The position numbers and the translations under genes are program-made. Of a DNA stretch of 64,000 nt, positions 10,062 to 19,211 are shown in pieces; positions within the stretch are counted from its first letter, which is position 1; each line of letters opens with the position of its first letter. A model generated the notes under the pieces. That model did not search any database. It had not been told where the DNA came from and saw nothing but the letters and a program-made list of their open reading frames with translations. This DNA is from Rhodoferax lacus (GTDB lineage Bacteria > Pseudomonadota > Gammaproteobacteria > Burkholderiales > Burkholderiaceae_C). Location: the NCBI RefSeq assembly GCF_003415675.1, contig NZ_QFZK01000003.1, positions 248,001-312,000 on the forward strand, written 5' to 3'.

Positions 10062-10481
10062 GTGGACTCCATGCAAACCACGGACATTTCCACCCTGCTG
10101 GTGGATGACAACACCACCTTCCTGAACACCGTGTTCGGTGTGCTCAAGCAGGTCGTCGGGGTCCAGGTGGTGGGTTGCGCCAAAGACGGGCTGGAGGCGC
10201 TGGAGCTGGTGTTCAACCTGCGCCCCGAACTGGTTTTGCTGGACCTGTCCATGCCCCGCCTGGGCGGGCTGGAGCTGGCCACCCGGCTGGTGGCACTGCC
10301 CACACCCCCCACCATCATCATTCTCTCGATGCACGACTCCGACGCTTACCGCCAGGCGGCCCAGCGCGCCGGTGCAGCGGCTTTCGTGAACAAGGACAAC
10401 TTCATGGCCGAGCTGGTTCCCCTGCTGGAATCGCTGATCTCGGAGAGGCAACAACGGCAACAGAAAGAGGCAAACCCATGA
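10062..10481 (+). CDS. stand-alone receiver protein, NarL-type receiver
   Basis: This 139-residue protein contains one receiver domain (LLVDDNTTFL, ELVLLDLSMPR, IIILSMHDS, AFVNKDN) and a short charged tail. There is no output domain. The receiver resembles NarL-type receivers more than CheY. The stop overlaps the ATG of the CheY-like gene, so it is the first gene of the chemosensory operon. An ATG at 10071 is an alternative start. It could act as a phosphate sink or protein-binding switch for the kinase cluster; that role is inferred from context. Confidence 0.88.
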   Translation: MDSMQTTDISTLLVDDNTTFLNTVFGVLKQVVGVQVVGCAKDGLEALELVFNLRPELVLLDLSMPRLGGLELATRLVALPTPPTIIILSMHDSDAYRQAAQRAGAAAFVNKDNFMAELVPLLESLISERQQRQQKEANP

Positions 10482-10843
10482 GCAAGACGATTCTGGTGGT
10501 GGATGATTCCTCCAGCATGCGCCAGGTGCTGAAAACCACCCTGACCGGCGCCGGGCACACGGTGATCGAGGCAGCCGACGGCAAGATCGCCCTGGGCCTG
10601 CTGGATGGACGCACCATCCACATGACCATCTGCGACCTCAACATGCCCAATATGAACGGCATCGAATTCATACGCGCAGCCAAGACCCTGCCGGCCTACA
10701 AATACATGCCGGTGCTGATGCTCACCACCGACAACGACGACTCCAAAAAGGCACAGGGCAAGGAGGCCGGAGCCAAGGCCTGGATGCTCAAGCCCTTCTC
10801 GGGTGCGCAGCTGCTCAGCGCCGTCACCAAGCTCAGTGTCTAG
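10478..10843 (+). CDS. cheY: CheY-like single-domain response regulator
   Basis: This 121-residue receiver-only protein has the CheY fold motifs: TILVVDDSSSMR, the phospho-acceptor Asp in CDLNMPNMNG, Thr in LMLTTD and Lys in MLKPFSG. It overlaps the upstream receiver gene by four bases and precedes the STAS and cheA genes, so CheA is its probable donor. It resembles the PilG/CheY group found in non-flagellar chemosensory systems as well as flagellar CheY. The sequence does not say which output it drives. Confidence 0.9.
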   Translation: MSKTILVVDDSSSMRQVLKTTLTGAGHTVIEAADGKIALGLLDGRTIHMTICDLNMPNMNGIEFIRAAKTLPAYKYMPVLMLTTDNDDSKKAQGKEAGAKAWMLKPFSGAQLLSAVTKLSV

Positions 10844-10873
10844 GCGCATGGCTGCCGCAAACGGAGGCCGGAT

Positions 10874-11158
10874 ATGAACCACTGCTTTGAATTGCCCGAG
10901 GACTTCAATGTCTACCACGCCGAGGAGACGCTGGAGTCGCTCAGGGTGTGGTTGGCCCAGGCCCAGCTGGAAGAGGCGGCGCTGATTGACATATCGGCGG
11001 CCCGCGTGGCGGAGATGGACGGCACCGGCCTGCAGCTGCTGGCCTCGCTGCGCAATAGCGGCTACCGCCTGCGCATTGTGGATGCCAGCCGCAAGTTTGC
11101 CGAGGCCTGCACGGTGACCGGCAACAGCGCCTGGCTGGAAGCGGGAGCCGTGCTGTGA
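10874..11158 (+). CDS. STAS-domain protein
   Basis: A 94-residue single-domain protein of the STAS type (SpoIIAA-like). The segment AALIDISAARVAEMDGTGLQ matches the strand and loop that carry the phosphorylatable Ser/Thr in anti-sigma antagonists; here the loop reads EMDGTGLQ, with Thr as the only candidate. The stop overlaps the GTG of cheA. A STAS protein between CheY and CheA is not part of the standard chemotaxis set and suggests a regulatory input or an alternative output. Its partner kinase or phosphatase is not evident here. Confidence 0.82.
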   Translation: MNHCFELPEDFNVYHAEETLESLRVWLAQAQLEEAALIDISAARVAEMDGTGLQLLASLRNSGYRLRIVDASRKFAEACTVTGNSAWLEAGAVL

Positions 11159-13425
11159 GCCGCGACAACGCACGCAGCGAATTCATGGACGCGCTGCCTG
11201 CCTTCATCAGCGAGGCGGCCGAGCAGACCGAGGCCATCGAGGCGCTGCTGCTGGAAATCGAAGAGTCGCCAAATGACCGGGAGCTGCTCAATTCCCTGTT
11301 CCGCTGCGCCCACACGGTCAAGGGCTCGGCCGGCCTGTTCGGGCTGGACCGGGTGGTGGAATTCACCCACCATGTGGAGACCCTGCTGGACCATATGCGC
11401 GAAGGCCGCATTGTGTTCAACCAGGCCATTGGCACCCTGTTGCTGGAGTGCAATGACCAGATCCGCTTCCTGATCGAGATGGGCTTTGACGACGAGGCCG
11501 ACACGGCCGAACAGCAGGCCCTGCGCTTGGCTCTGGTGCTGCGCCTGAAGGCGCTGTGCTCGCCCCATGAAGCCGCGCCCACTGTGGTTGCGGTCCCCGT
11601 GCCTGCAGTGCCGGCCCAGGAGCAGGCGGTGTGGCGCATCAGCGCCCACTTCGGCCCCGATACCTTTCGCGGCGGCATGGACCCCATGGCCGTGGCGCGC
11701 TACCTGGGCACCCTGGGCCAGGTGCTGGACATGCAATGGAATATGGAACGCGTGCCGCCCATTGACGCACTGGTGCATGACAGCTGCTACATCAGCTTTG
11801 CCCTGCAGCTGCAAAGCGGCGCCAGCCAGGCGGATCTGGAAGAGGCCTTCAGTTTTGTCGAGGACGACTGCGAGTTCCGCGTACAGGCAGAGGAGAGCGC
11901 GCACGAAAAAATCCAGCGCAACATCGAGGACCTGTCCGAGGTGCCGCGCCTGGGTGACCTGCTCATGGCCGCAGGGGCCGTCTCGCAGACCGATCTGCAT
12001 GCCGTGTTGCAGACCCAGGCCCGCGCCCAGGCCGAGGGCGCCGAGCCCGGCCTGCACCGGCTGGGCGCGCTCTTGGTGGAGCAGGCCGGGGTGGACCGGG
12101 CGCATGTGGACGCAGCCCTGGGCAAGCAGCAAAAAATCCGTGACAAGCACAGCGCCGACGAAGGGCGCTTCATCCGCGTGCAGGCCGAGCGCCTGGACAC
12201 GGTGATCAACCTGCTGGGTGAACTGGTGATAGCCGGTGCCGGCTCTGGCGCCGCACTTTCGGCCTTTGAGAACCTGGAGCCCGATGCGCTGCAGACGCTC
12301 CTGGAGACGCTGATCGAGTCCAACCAGAACATGAACCGCCTGATCGAAGAGATCCGCAACAGCACCTTGGGCCTGCGCATGGTGCCGGTGGGCGAGACCT
12401 TTACCCGCTTCAAGCGCGTGGTGCGCGACACCGCCTCCAGCCTGGGCAAGGAGGTGCAGTTCGACATCGTGGGCGGCGAGACCGAGCTGGACAAATCCAT
12501 GGTCGAAAAAATTGCCGACCCGCTGATGCATCTGGTGCGCAATTCCCTGGACCACGGGCTGGAGACGCCCGCCAGCCGTATTGCGGCAGGCAAGCCGGCG
12601 CTGGGCCACCTCACGTTGAGCGCCCGCCACGAGGCCGGCTCCATCCTGATCCGCATCGAGGACGATGGCCGCGGCATCAACCGCGATCGCGTGCTGCAGC
12701 GCGCCTGGGACAAGGGCCTGGTCGAGCCGGGTGTGGTGCCCGGCGATGACGCCATCAACATGCTGATCTTCGAGCCCGGCTTTTCCACGGCCGAACAGGT
12801 CACCAACCTGTCGGGCCGTGGTGTGGGCATGGATGTGGTGCGCAGCAATATCGAGGCCCTGCGCGGCACGCTGCGCCTGGACAGCCGCCCCGGACGGGGC
12901 CTCACGGTGGACATCCGCCTGCCGCTGACGTTGGCCATCATCGACGGCTTCCTGGTTGGTGTGGGCGATGCCAAATTCGTGCTGCCGCTGCAGTCGGTGG
13001 TGGAGGTGATCGAGTCCGAAGACCAGAGCGGCCCGGTCGATCAGGCCGGGCGCCACTGCGTGGAATTGCGCGGCGCGGTGTTGCCGGTGCTGCGGCTCAA
13101 GTCCCTCTACGGCATGGACGCCGAGCCCACCGAGCGCGTCAGCATTGTGGTGGTGCAGTCCGGCACCCGGCAGTACGGCATCGAGGTGGAGGCGCTGCTG
13201 GGCCAGCACCAGACCGTCATCAAGCCGCTGGGCGAGCTGTTCAAGACCGTGCGCGGCCTCTCGGGCTCGGCCATCCTGGGCAGTGGCGAGGTGGCATTGA
13301 TTATTGATGTGCCCTCGCTTGGCCAGCTCGCCTCCGCGCCACCTGCGCGCAGCCCGCCGGTTTCCGAATTTTCACGTACACCCCGAGACATCCGTCACAC
13401 CCGTTCAATAGGAGAAGCAGCATGA
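11155..13425 (+). CDS. cheA: chemotaxis histidine kinase CheA with an MshEN-like insert
   Basis: A 756-residue kinase. Order: Hpt domain (AHTVKG, phospho-acceptor H53), a middle domain (about residues 160-245, with [13 protein letters not shown]), a tandem MshEN-like segment (residues 265-325), the dimerisation helix pair ([19 protein letters not shown]), an HATPase with [12 protein letters not shown] and GRGVGMDVV, and a C-terminal CheW-like domain. The start is GTG at 11155, overlapping the STAS stop. The MshEN-like segment has R265-L-G, L270, G274, L281, L285, Q288 and a second copy R302-L-G, L307, A311, V318, L322, Q325. It should autophosphorylate and feed CheY and other receivers nearby. 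Confidence 0.94.
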   Translation: MSRDNARSEFMDALPAFISEAAEQTEAIEALLLEIEESPNDRELLNSLFRCAHTVKGSAGLFGLDRVVEFTHHVETLLDHMREGRIVFNQAIGTLLLECNDQIRFLIEMGFDDEADTAEQQALRLALVLRLKALCSPHEAAPTVVAVPVPAVPAQEQAVWRISAHFGPDTFRGGMDPMAVARYLGTLGQVLDMQWNMERVPPIDALVHDSCYISFALQLQSGASQADLEEAFSFVEDDCEFRVQAEESAHEKIQRNIEDLSEVPRLGDLLMAAGAVSQTDLHAVLQTQARAQAEGAEPGLHRLGALLVEQAGVDRAHVDAALGKQQKIRDKHSADEGRFIRVQAERLDTVINLLGELVIAGAGSGAALSAFENLEPDALQTLLETLIESNQNMNRLIEEIRNSTLGLRMVPVGETFTRFKRVVRDTASSLGKEVQFDIVGGETELDKSMVEKIADPLMHLVRNSLDHGLETPASRIAAGKPALGHLTLSARHEAGSILIRIEDDGRGINRDRVLQRAWDKGLVEPGVVPGDDAINMLIFEPGFSTAEQVTNLSGRGVGMDVVRSNIEALRGTLRLDSRPGRGLTVDIRLPLTLAIIDGFLVGVGDAKFVLPLQSVVEVIESEDQSGPVDQAGRHCVELRGAVLPVLRLKSLYGMDAEPTERVSIVVVQSGTRQYGIEVEALLGQHQTVIKPLGELFKTVRGLSGSAILGSGEVALIIDVPSLGQLASAPPARSPPVSEFSRTPRDIRHTRSIGEAA

Positions 13426-15629
13426 CCACCACCACCCAAGCCTCATGGCTTACGCGGCTTGTCGCCGGAACCGCGCTGGACAGCTCACAGCTGGCGCTGG
13501 AGTCGCAGCAGGCCGCGCGCCGCAGCGCCGAGAGCGAGCTGGCTGCACAGGGCGCGGCCCGCGCCGCTGCCGAAGCCGAGCTGGCATCCACCCGGGCCCG
13601 ACTGGCCGAGGTGGAGTCCGAGCTGCGCGTGCGCACCGACATCATGAACCTCACCAGCATCGTCTCCGAGTCCGACAAGAAGGGCGACATCCTGTCGGTC
13701 AACGAGAAGTTCATTGAAGTCTCCAAGTACGCCAAGAACGAGCTCATCGGCCGGCCGCACAACACCACGCGCCACCCCGACATGCCCAAGGAGACCTTCA
13801 AGCAGCTGTGGTCCACCATCGGGCGGGGCGACATCTTCCGCGGCATCATCAAGAACCGCGCCAAGGACGGCACGCCCTACTATGTGGACGCGGTGGTGGC
13901 CCCCATCCTGGGCGAGAACGGCAAGCCCATGAAGTACCTGGGCGTGCGCTACGACATCACGGAGGCCGAGCTGGAGCGCCACAATGCGCGCGGCATCCTG
14001 GCCGCCATCGACAGCGCCTATGCCTACATCGAATTCGACCTCACCGGCCGGGTGCTCAGTGCCAACAAGAACTTCCTGACGCTGCTGGAGTACGTGTCCG
14101 ACGAGGTGGTGGGCAAGCACCACCGCATCTTTGTGGACCCGGCCCAGGCGGCCCTGCCCGCCTATGCCCAGTTCTGGCGCGACCTCAACGAAGGCCGGGC
14201 GCAAAGCGAGGTGTTCAAACGCATCACCAAGAGCGGGCGCGAGGTCTGGATCCAGGCGGTGTACGCACCCGTCAGCGATGAAATGGGCCGCCCGGTGAAG
14301 ATCGTCAAGATCGCCACCGACGTCACCGAACAGGTCAAGGCCACCACCATGCTCAAGGAAGCCGTGGAGCAGGCCCAGAAGGTCACCTCCGCCGCCCGTG
14401 ACGGCGACCTCACCCAGCGCATCCCGCTCGAAGGCAAGACCGGTGCCATCGGCGTGCTGTGCGAGGGGGTCAACACCCTGATGGAGACCACCTCGGTGAT
14501 CTTCAGCGACGTGGGCCGCGTGTTTGGCGCGCTCTCGGTGGGCGACCTGTCGCAGCGCATCACCCGCGACTACAGCGGCGTGTTTGGCCGGGTGAAGGAT
14601 GACGCCAACGCTACCAGCCAGGCGCTCTCTGGCGTGATCGAGGACGTGGGCCGCATCTTCAGCGGCCTGGCTGCAGGTGACCTGACCCAGCGCATTGAGC
14701 GCCATGCCGAGGGCATCTTCGAGCAGGTCAAGAACGACGCCAACAGCACCAGCGAAAAGCTCGCCAGCATCATCCAGGAAGTGCGTGGCGCCTCGGACGC
14801 ACTCACCGGTGCGGCCAACCAGGTCAGCGCCACTGCGCAGTCGCTGTCGCAGGCGGCCAGCGAGCAGGCGGCCAGCGTGGAGGAAACCACCGCCAGCATT
14901 GACGTGATGTCGGCCTCCATCAGCCAGAACAGCGACAACGCCAAGGTCACCAACAGCATGGCCACCAAGGCCAGCCAGGAGGCCGCAGAAGGCGGTGGCG
15001 CAGTGAGCCAGACCGTGACGGCCATGAAGCAGATTGCCACCAAGATCGGCATCGTCAACGACATTGCCTACCAGACCAATCTGCTGGCGCTCAACGCGGC
15101 CATCGAGGCGGCGCGTGCCGGCGAGCACGGCAAGGGCTTTGCCGTGGTGGCCGCCGAGGTGCGCAAGCTGGCCGAGCGCAGCCAGAAGGCGGCCAAGGAA
15201 ATTGGCGACCTGGCGGTCAACAGCGTGTCCACTGCCGAGCGTGCGGGCAAGCTGCTCGACGAGATCGTGCCCAGCATCCAGAGCACCAGCGAACTGGTGC
15301 AGGAAATTGCTGCGGCCAGTGCCGAACAAAGCGAATCGGTAAGCCAGATCGGCAGCGCCATGGGGCAACTGAGCAAGGCCACGCAGCAGAACGCCTCGGC
15401 CTCGGAAGAGCTGGCCGCCACCAGCGAAGAGCTCTCCGGCCAGGCCGAGCAGCTGCAGCACTCGGTGGCCTTCTTCAACCTGGGCGATGAGGCACCCAAG
15501 CCCGCGCGCGGCCGCTTTGATGCGCCCAGCCCGGAGCGGCGCGCACCCATGGCCAAGCTGGTGGGCACAGCCCCGGTGCGTGGTGGCCACAGCGGCACCA
15601 ATGGCGCCGGCAACTTCCGCCCCTTCTAA
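13422..15629 (+). CDS. soluble PAS-PAS-HAMP methyl-accepting chemotaxis protein
   Basis: This 735-residue receptor has no transmembrane segment. It begins with an Ala/Glu-rich coiled coil (residues 20-65). Two Aer-like PAS domains follow, then three HAMP-like repeats marked by GDLTQRI, GDLSQRI and GDLTQRI. The C-terminal signalling hairpin contains the conserved tip around [20 protein letters not shown]. It is expected to sense a cytoplasmic signal, perhaps redox if a PAS binds flavin or haem, and to bind CheA/CheW. ATG overlaps the cheA stop by four bases. No C-terminal CheR-docking pentapeptide is visible, consistent with the absence of cheR here. Confidence 0.92.
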   Translation: MTTTTQASWLTRLVAGTALDSSQLALESQQAARRSAESELAAQGAARAAAEAELASTRARLAEVESELRVRTDIMNLTSIVSESDKKGDILSVNEKFIEVSKYAKNELIGRPHNTTRHPDMPKETFKQLWSTIGRGDIFRGIIKNRAKDGTPYYVDAVVAPILGENGKPMKYLGVRYDITEAELERHNARGILAAIDSAYAYIEFDLTGRVLSANKNFLTLLEYVSDEVVGKHHRIFVDPAQAALPAYAQFWRDLNEGRAQSEVFKRITKSGREVWIQAVYAPVSDEMGRPVKIVKIATDVTEQVKATTMLKEAVEQAQKVTSAARDGDLTQRIPLEGKTGAIGVLCEGVNTLMETTSVIFSDVGRVFGALSVGDLSQRITRDYSGVFGRVKDDANATSQALSGVIEDVGRIFSGLAAGDLTQRIERHAEGIFEQVKNDANSTSEKLASIIQEVRGASDALTGAANQVSATAQSLSQAASEQAASVEETTASIDVMSASISQNSDNAKVTNSMATKASQEAAEGGGAVSQTVTAMKQIATKIGIVNDIAYQTNLLALNAAIEAARAGEHGKGFAVVAAEVRKLAERSQKAAKEIGDLAVNSVSTAERAGKLLDEIVPSIQSTSELVQEIAAASAEQSESVSQIGSAMGQLSKATQQNASASEELAATSEELSGQAEQLQHSVAFFNLGDEAPKPARGRFDAPSPERRAPMAKLVGTAPVRGGHSGTNGAGNFRPF

Positions 15630-15641
15630 GCGAGGCCCCCC

Positions 15642-16127
15642 ATGTCCAGCAACGGCGAGCCCGCGCAGTACCTGACCTTCACCCTGGGGGACAGCCTGTT
15701 TGCCACCAACATCGACATGGTGCGCGAGATCATCCCCTCCGGGGGAATGACCAAAGTGCCCATGACGCCGGTCTTCATACGCGGCATCCTGAACCTGCGC
15801 GGCGCGGTGGTGCCGGTGATTGACATGCAGAGCCGCTTTGGCTGGCCCGCAGCGGTGGTCAGCCAGTACACCTGCATTGTGATCATCGACTCGCACAACG
15901 CGGCCGGCCCCACGCAGCTCGGGCTGATGGTGGACTCGGTCAGCGAGGTGATCGAGATTGCCGCCACTGACATCGAGCCACCGCCCCAGTTCGGTACCCC
16001 CATAGGCCCGGATCTGATCGAGGGCATGGCCCGGGTCAACGACAGCTTTCTGGTCATCCTCAAGCCGTCGCACGCCTTCGATATGGATGTGCTGACCCAG
16101 ATGGTTGAGCACGAAGCTTCTGCCTGA
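15642..16127 (+). CDS. cheW: chemotaxis coupling protein CheW
   Basis: This 161-residue CheW-family adaptor links the receptor to CheA. Family blocks include YLTFTLGDSLFATNIDMVRE, MTPVFIRGILNLRGAVVPVID and GLMVDSVSEVI. It follows the receptor gene by 12 bases and precedes the GGDEF-EAL gene by 4 bases, so all are in one operon. It looks intact. Confidence 0.94.
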   Translation: MSSNGEPAQYLTFTLGDSLFATNIDMVREIIPSGGMTKVPMTPVFIRGILNLRGAVVPVIDMQSRFGWPAAVVSQYTCIVIIDSHNAAGPTQLGLMVDSVSEVIEIAATDIEPPPQFGTPIGPDLIEGMARVNDSFLVILKPSHAFDMDVLTQMVEHEASA

Positions 16128-16131
16128 CGAC

Positions 16132-17931
16132 ATGGCCATGGCCCTGCACATTCCAACCGAGCCCATGCGCAGCACGCTGCGCCAGGCGTCCCATGTCGAG
16201 CACAGGGATGCCAACCACAGGCTTGCAACGCTGGCCCAGTGCCAGGCCCAGGCCTTGCTCAATGCCACGCTGGAGGCCTCGCCCGATGCCATCGCCGCCA
16301 TCAGCCTGCAGGGCGCCCTGGTGAGCTACAACCAGCGCTTTGTCACGCTGTGGGGGTTCGATGAGGCCAGCCTGGAGCAGGCCCGCCAAGGCGGGCTGTG
16401 GCAGCACTGTGCCGACCGGCTGATGCCGGACAGTGCCCGCTGCGACCCCGGGCAGGCGCTGCTGCCGGGCATGCACGATGAGCTGCAGCTGCTCGATGGG
16501 CGGGTGCTGGAGTGCCATGTGTCCGAGCGCTTCCTGTTTGACCGGCTCGACTGCGTGGTTCTGCAGTGGCATGACATCACACGGCGCAAGAGAAGCGAGC
16601 AGCTGATCTGGAACCAGGCCAACTTCGATGCCCTCACCGGCCTGCCCAACCGCGCCATGCTGCAGGACCGGCTGAACCAGGAAATGATCAAGGCCGAGCG
16701 CAGTGGCTACAAGCTGGCGGTGATGTTCATCGACCTGGACAAGTTCAAGGAAGTCAACGACACCCTGGGCCATGACAAGGGTGACGTGCTGCTGGTGGAA
16801 GCGGCCCGGCGCATCCGCGACTGCGTGCGCCCCAGCGACACCGTGGCCCGCCTGGGTGGTGACGAGTTCGTGGTGGTGCTCAGCGAGCTTGCCGACCCGC
16901 GCATGGCCAGCGATGTGGCGCACAGCATTCTCGACCAGCTGGCGCAGCCCTTTGACCTTTGCACGGTGGAAGCGGTGATCTCGGGCAGCATCGGCATCAC
17001 CCTGTACCCGCAAGACGCACAGGTCATAGAGGGCCTGTTCAAGAACGCCGACCAGGCCATGTACGTGAGCAAGGCGCGTGGGCGCAACCAGTGCAGCTAC
17101 TTCACGCGCGAACTGGAGGTTGCGGCCCTGCGCCGCATGGAGCTGGTGGCCGAGCTGCGCACGGCGCTGCTGCAGGGCCAGTTCTTCCTGGTGTACCAGC
17201 CGATTGTGGATGTGCACACCGGGCAGGTGCGCAAGGCCGAGGCGCTGGTGCGCTGGCAGCATCCGCGCCTGGGGCTGGTGTCGCCCGCCGAGTTCATTCC
17301 CCTGGCCGAAGAAACCGGCCTGATCATTGACATTGGCGACTGGGTGTTTCTGGAGGCCGTCAGCCGGGTCAAGCAATTGCGCGCCGAGCACTGCGCGGAC
17401 TTCCAGGTCAGCATCAACAAGTCGGCCGTGCAGTTCAGCCGCGACAAGGGCCATCCGGGCACCTGGATAGACAAGCTCAAGCAGCACGGCCTGCCCGGCA
17501 GCGCGGTGACCATGGAGATCACCGAAAGCCTGCTGGTGGACCCTAACAGCGAGGTGAAGACCACCTTGCTGCGCTACCGCGATGCCGGTATTCAGGTGGC
17601 CATTGACGACTTTGGCACGGGCTACTCGTCGCTGAGCTACCTCAAGCGCTTTGACATCGACTTCCTGAAGATTGACCAGTCCTTCACCCGCAACCTGGCA
17701 CCAGGTTCGAGTGACCTGGCGATTTCGCAGGCCATCATCGCCATGTCGCATGCGCTGGGCCTGCAGGTGGTGGCCGAGGGTGTGGAGACGCCGGAGCAGT
17801 TTGCATTGCTCAAGGACGCGGGTTGCGACTTTGTGCAGGGCTACTGGCTGTCGCGCCCGATTTCTGCCCAGGCCCTGGGCGAGCTGCTGCAGCGCGGGGC
17901 GTTCGATCTGAGTTGCCTGGCCGCAGCTTAG
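16132..17931 (+). CDS. PAS-GGDEF-EAL c-di-GMP enzyme
   Basis: This soluble 599-residue protein has an N-terminal PAS domain (about residues 40-160), GGDEF with intact LGGDEF, and EAL with KAEALVRW, ITESLL and DDFGTGYSSL. Both catalytic signatures are present, so synthesis and hydrolysis of c-di-GMP are both possible. The ATG at 16132 was chosen; the frame is also open from a TTG at 16105 that would overlap cheW. Its position inside the chemosensory operon, with CheA carrying an MshEN-like segment, suggests a feedback between chemosensory signalling and c-di-GMP. That link is inference. Confidence 0.9.
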   Translation: MAMALHIPTEPMRSTLRQASHVEHRDANHRLATLAQCQAQALLNATLEASPDAIAAISLQGALVSYNQRFVTLWGFDEASLEQARQGGLWQHCADRLMPDSARCDPGQALLPGMHDELQLLDGRVLECHVSERFLFDRLDCVVLQWHDITRRKRSEQLIWNQANFDALTGLPNRAMLQDRLNQEMIKAERSGYKLAVMFIDLDKFKEVNDTLGHDKGDVLLVEAARRIRDCVRPSDTVARLGGDEFVVVLSELADPRMASDVAHSILDQLAQPFDLCTVEAVISGSIGITLYPQDAQVIEGLFKNADQAMYVSKARGRNQCSYFTRELEVAALRRMELVAELRTALLQGQFFLVYQPIVDVHTGQVRKAEALVRWQHPRLGLVSPAEFIPLAEETGLIIDIGDWVFLEAVSRVKQLRAEHCADFQVSINKSAVQFSRDKGHPGTWIDKLKQHGLPGSAVTMEITESLLVDPNSEVKTTLLRYRDAGIQVAIDDFGTGYSSLSYLKRFDIDFLKIDQSFTRNLAPGSSDLAISQAIIAMSHALGLQVVAEGVETPEQFALLKDAGCDFVQGYWLSRPISAQALGELLQRGAFDLSCLAAA

Positions 17932-17943
17932 GACGCACCCGCC

Positions 17944-18366
17944 ATGTCCAGCCAAACGACCAAACCTGCGGGCCCTGCCGCTCCCGCCGACAGCCATCTG
18001 CCACGCGCGCTGCTGGCGCACTGGAGCCGCATCCTGGGCCTGTGTCTGGGCCAGACCGGGCGCGCCGTGGACGACATGTCACAGGTGCTGGCCGAATGGG
18101 CGGCAGAGCCGGAGCTCACGCCCGCGGCCCGTGACTTGCTCGCGCGCCTGAACGAAGGCCTGCAGTACCAGGACAGGCAGCGCCAGATGCTGGAGCTGCT
18201 GCAGGCAGATCTGCAGGCCGCCGACAGGCTCCCGGCCGGGCAGGCCACAGCATTCGACATGGAGGCCTGGTTGGCCCGCTTCGAGGCGCATTGCCCCATC
18301 CCCGAGCTGCGGCGCACGCAGCCGGGCGATGGGCACGGCGGCGCCCAGGATCTGGAGCTTTTTTAG
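17944..18366 (+). CDS. small CheZ-like protein (putative CheY phosphatase)
   Basis: A 140-residue, largely helical protein not assigned to a family by overall similarity. The segment LQYQDRQRQML (residues 73-83) keeps the Asp and Gln spacing of the CheZ active site: D77 and Q81 correspond to E. coli CheZ D143 and Q147. The stretch 60-95 is amphipathic and could form the CheZ four-helix contact. It is the last gene of the chemosensory operon, 12 bases after the GGDEF-EAL gene. CheZ proteins are usually over 200 residues, so this would be a minimal form lacking the C-terminal CheY-tethering peptide. Function is inferred. Confidence 0.6.
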   Translation: MSSQTTKPAGPAAPADSHLPRALLAHWSRILGLCLGQTGRAVDDMSQVLAEWAAEPELTPAARDLLARLNEGLQYQDRQRQMLELLQADLQAADRLPAGQATAFDMEAWLARFEAHCPIPELRRTQPGDGHGGAQDLELF

Positions 18367-18380
18367 ACCCGCATCCAGAC

Positions 18381-19211
18381 CTACATGGCCCAGATGCGCG
18401 GGTTGCATTCGGGCAATTGCCACAGCTCCTGGCGCCATGCATTGCGCACCGCGCGCAGCAGCCCCATGGCGGGCTCCACCAGCGGCGCCAGCGCGCGCAG
18501 CACGATGACCTGGCTGTTGGGGCTGGTGGCCCCGGCCGTAGCTGCCAAGGGGTGGCCGGCAATGAGGTCGCGGGCGATGTCCAGCGCCAGTTGCCGGCGC
18601 TTGCGGTCCAGCACGGCGCCTGTCACAAAAAACAGGCTGGCCATGCAGCGCGCACCGTTCATGCCGGCGCTGCCATCCATGAGCCGCGCATCACTGGCGT
18701 CGATCCGTCCACGCTCCAGCCACACGCCGGGCACCTCGATGTGCTGCGCAAAGCTGCCCTGCACAAAGGGCAGATGGGCCTGCGGCAAACCGAAGGCGGT
18801 GACGTCCCAGCCCAGCAGCTCGGCGCCGGGCAGCACATCCATGACGAGGCGGTTTTCGGCATGGCAGTCGCTGTAGCACAGGGCTTCAAGCGGCAACCAT
18901 TCCAGACGGGCTTCGGGCTGCAGTGTGATGCGTGTGGTCTGCAGGGCCAGGGGGCCGTCCGAGCGGTAAAAGCGCGTGGCACCCGGTGTGGTAATCAGGC
19001 CGTGCGTGCCACTTGCGGCTTGCACCGCAATGTCCAGCGTGTCGCCGCCCACCAGTCCGCCGGGCGGGTGCACCAGCACGTTGTGGCAGATGCTGTCGCC
19101 TTCCGGGTACAGGCTTTGCAGAATACGCAGCGGCCCGCTGTGTTCGTGCCGGGCCACCACGCGCTCGCCCGAGCGCGTGTAGGCCAGGTTCAGGTTGGCC
19201 TGCCAGGCCAT
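18381..19211 (-). CDS. ureD: urease accessory protein UreD (orphan)
   Basis: This 276-residue protein matches UreD/UreH, the scaffold that helps UreF and UreG load nickel into urease. Characteristic blocks are HPPGGLVGGDTLDI, TTPGATRFYRS and EALCYSDCHAENRL. Its ATG overlaps the stop of the ABC permease gene by one base, so it is translated with that importer. ureABC normally follow ureD, but the next gene here is the convergent chemosensory operon, so the rest of the urease set must be elsewhere or absent. In the purine island it fits the urea-releasing end of ureide breakdown. Confidence 0.88.
   Translation of the reverse strand: MAWQANLNLAYTRSGERVVARHEHSGPLRILQSLYPEGDSICHNVLVHPPGGLVGGDTLDIAVQAASGTHGLITTPGATRFYRSDGPLALQTTRITLQPEARLEWLPLEALCYSDCHAENRLVMDVLPGAELLGWDVTAFGLPQAHLPFVQGSFAQHIEVPGVWLERGRIDASDARLMDGSAGMNGARCMASLFFVTGAVLDRKRRQLALDIARDLIAGHPLAATAGATSPNSQVIVLRALAPLVEPAMGLLRAVRNAWRQELWQLPECNPRIWAM

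Noticed and set aside
8508..10460. Minus-strand open frame of 650 codons
   Set aside because: Antisense to the kinase and two receiver genes, no family features.
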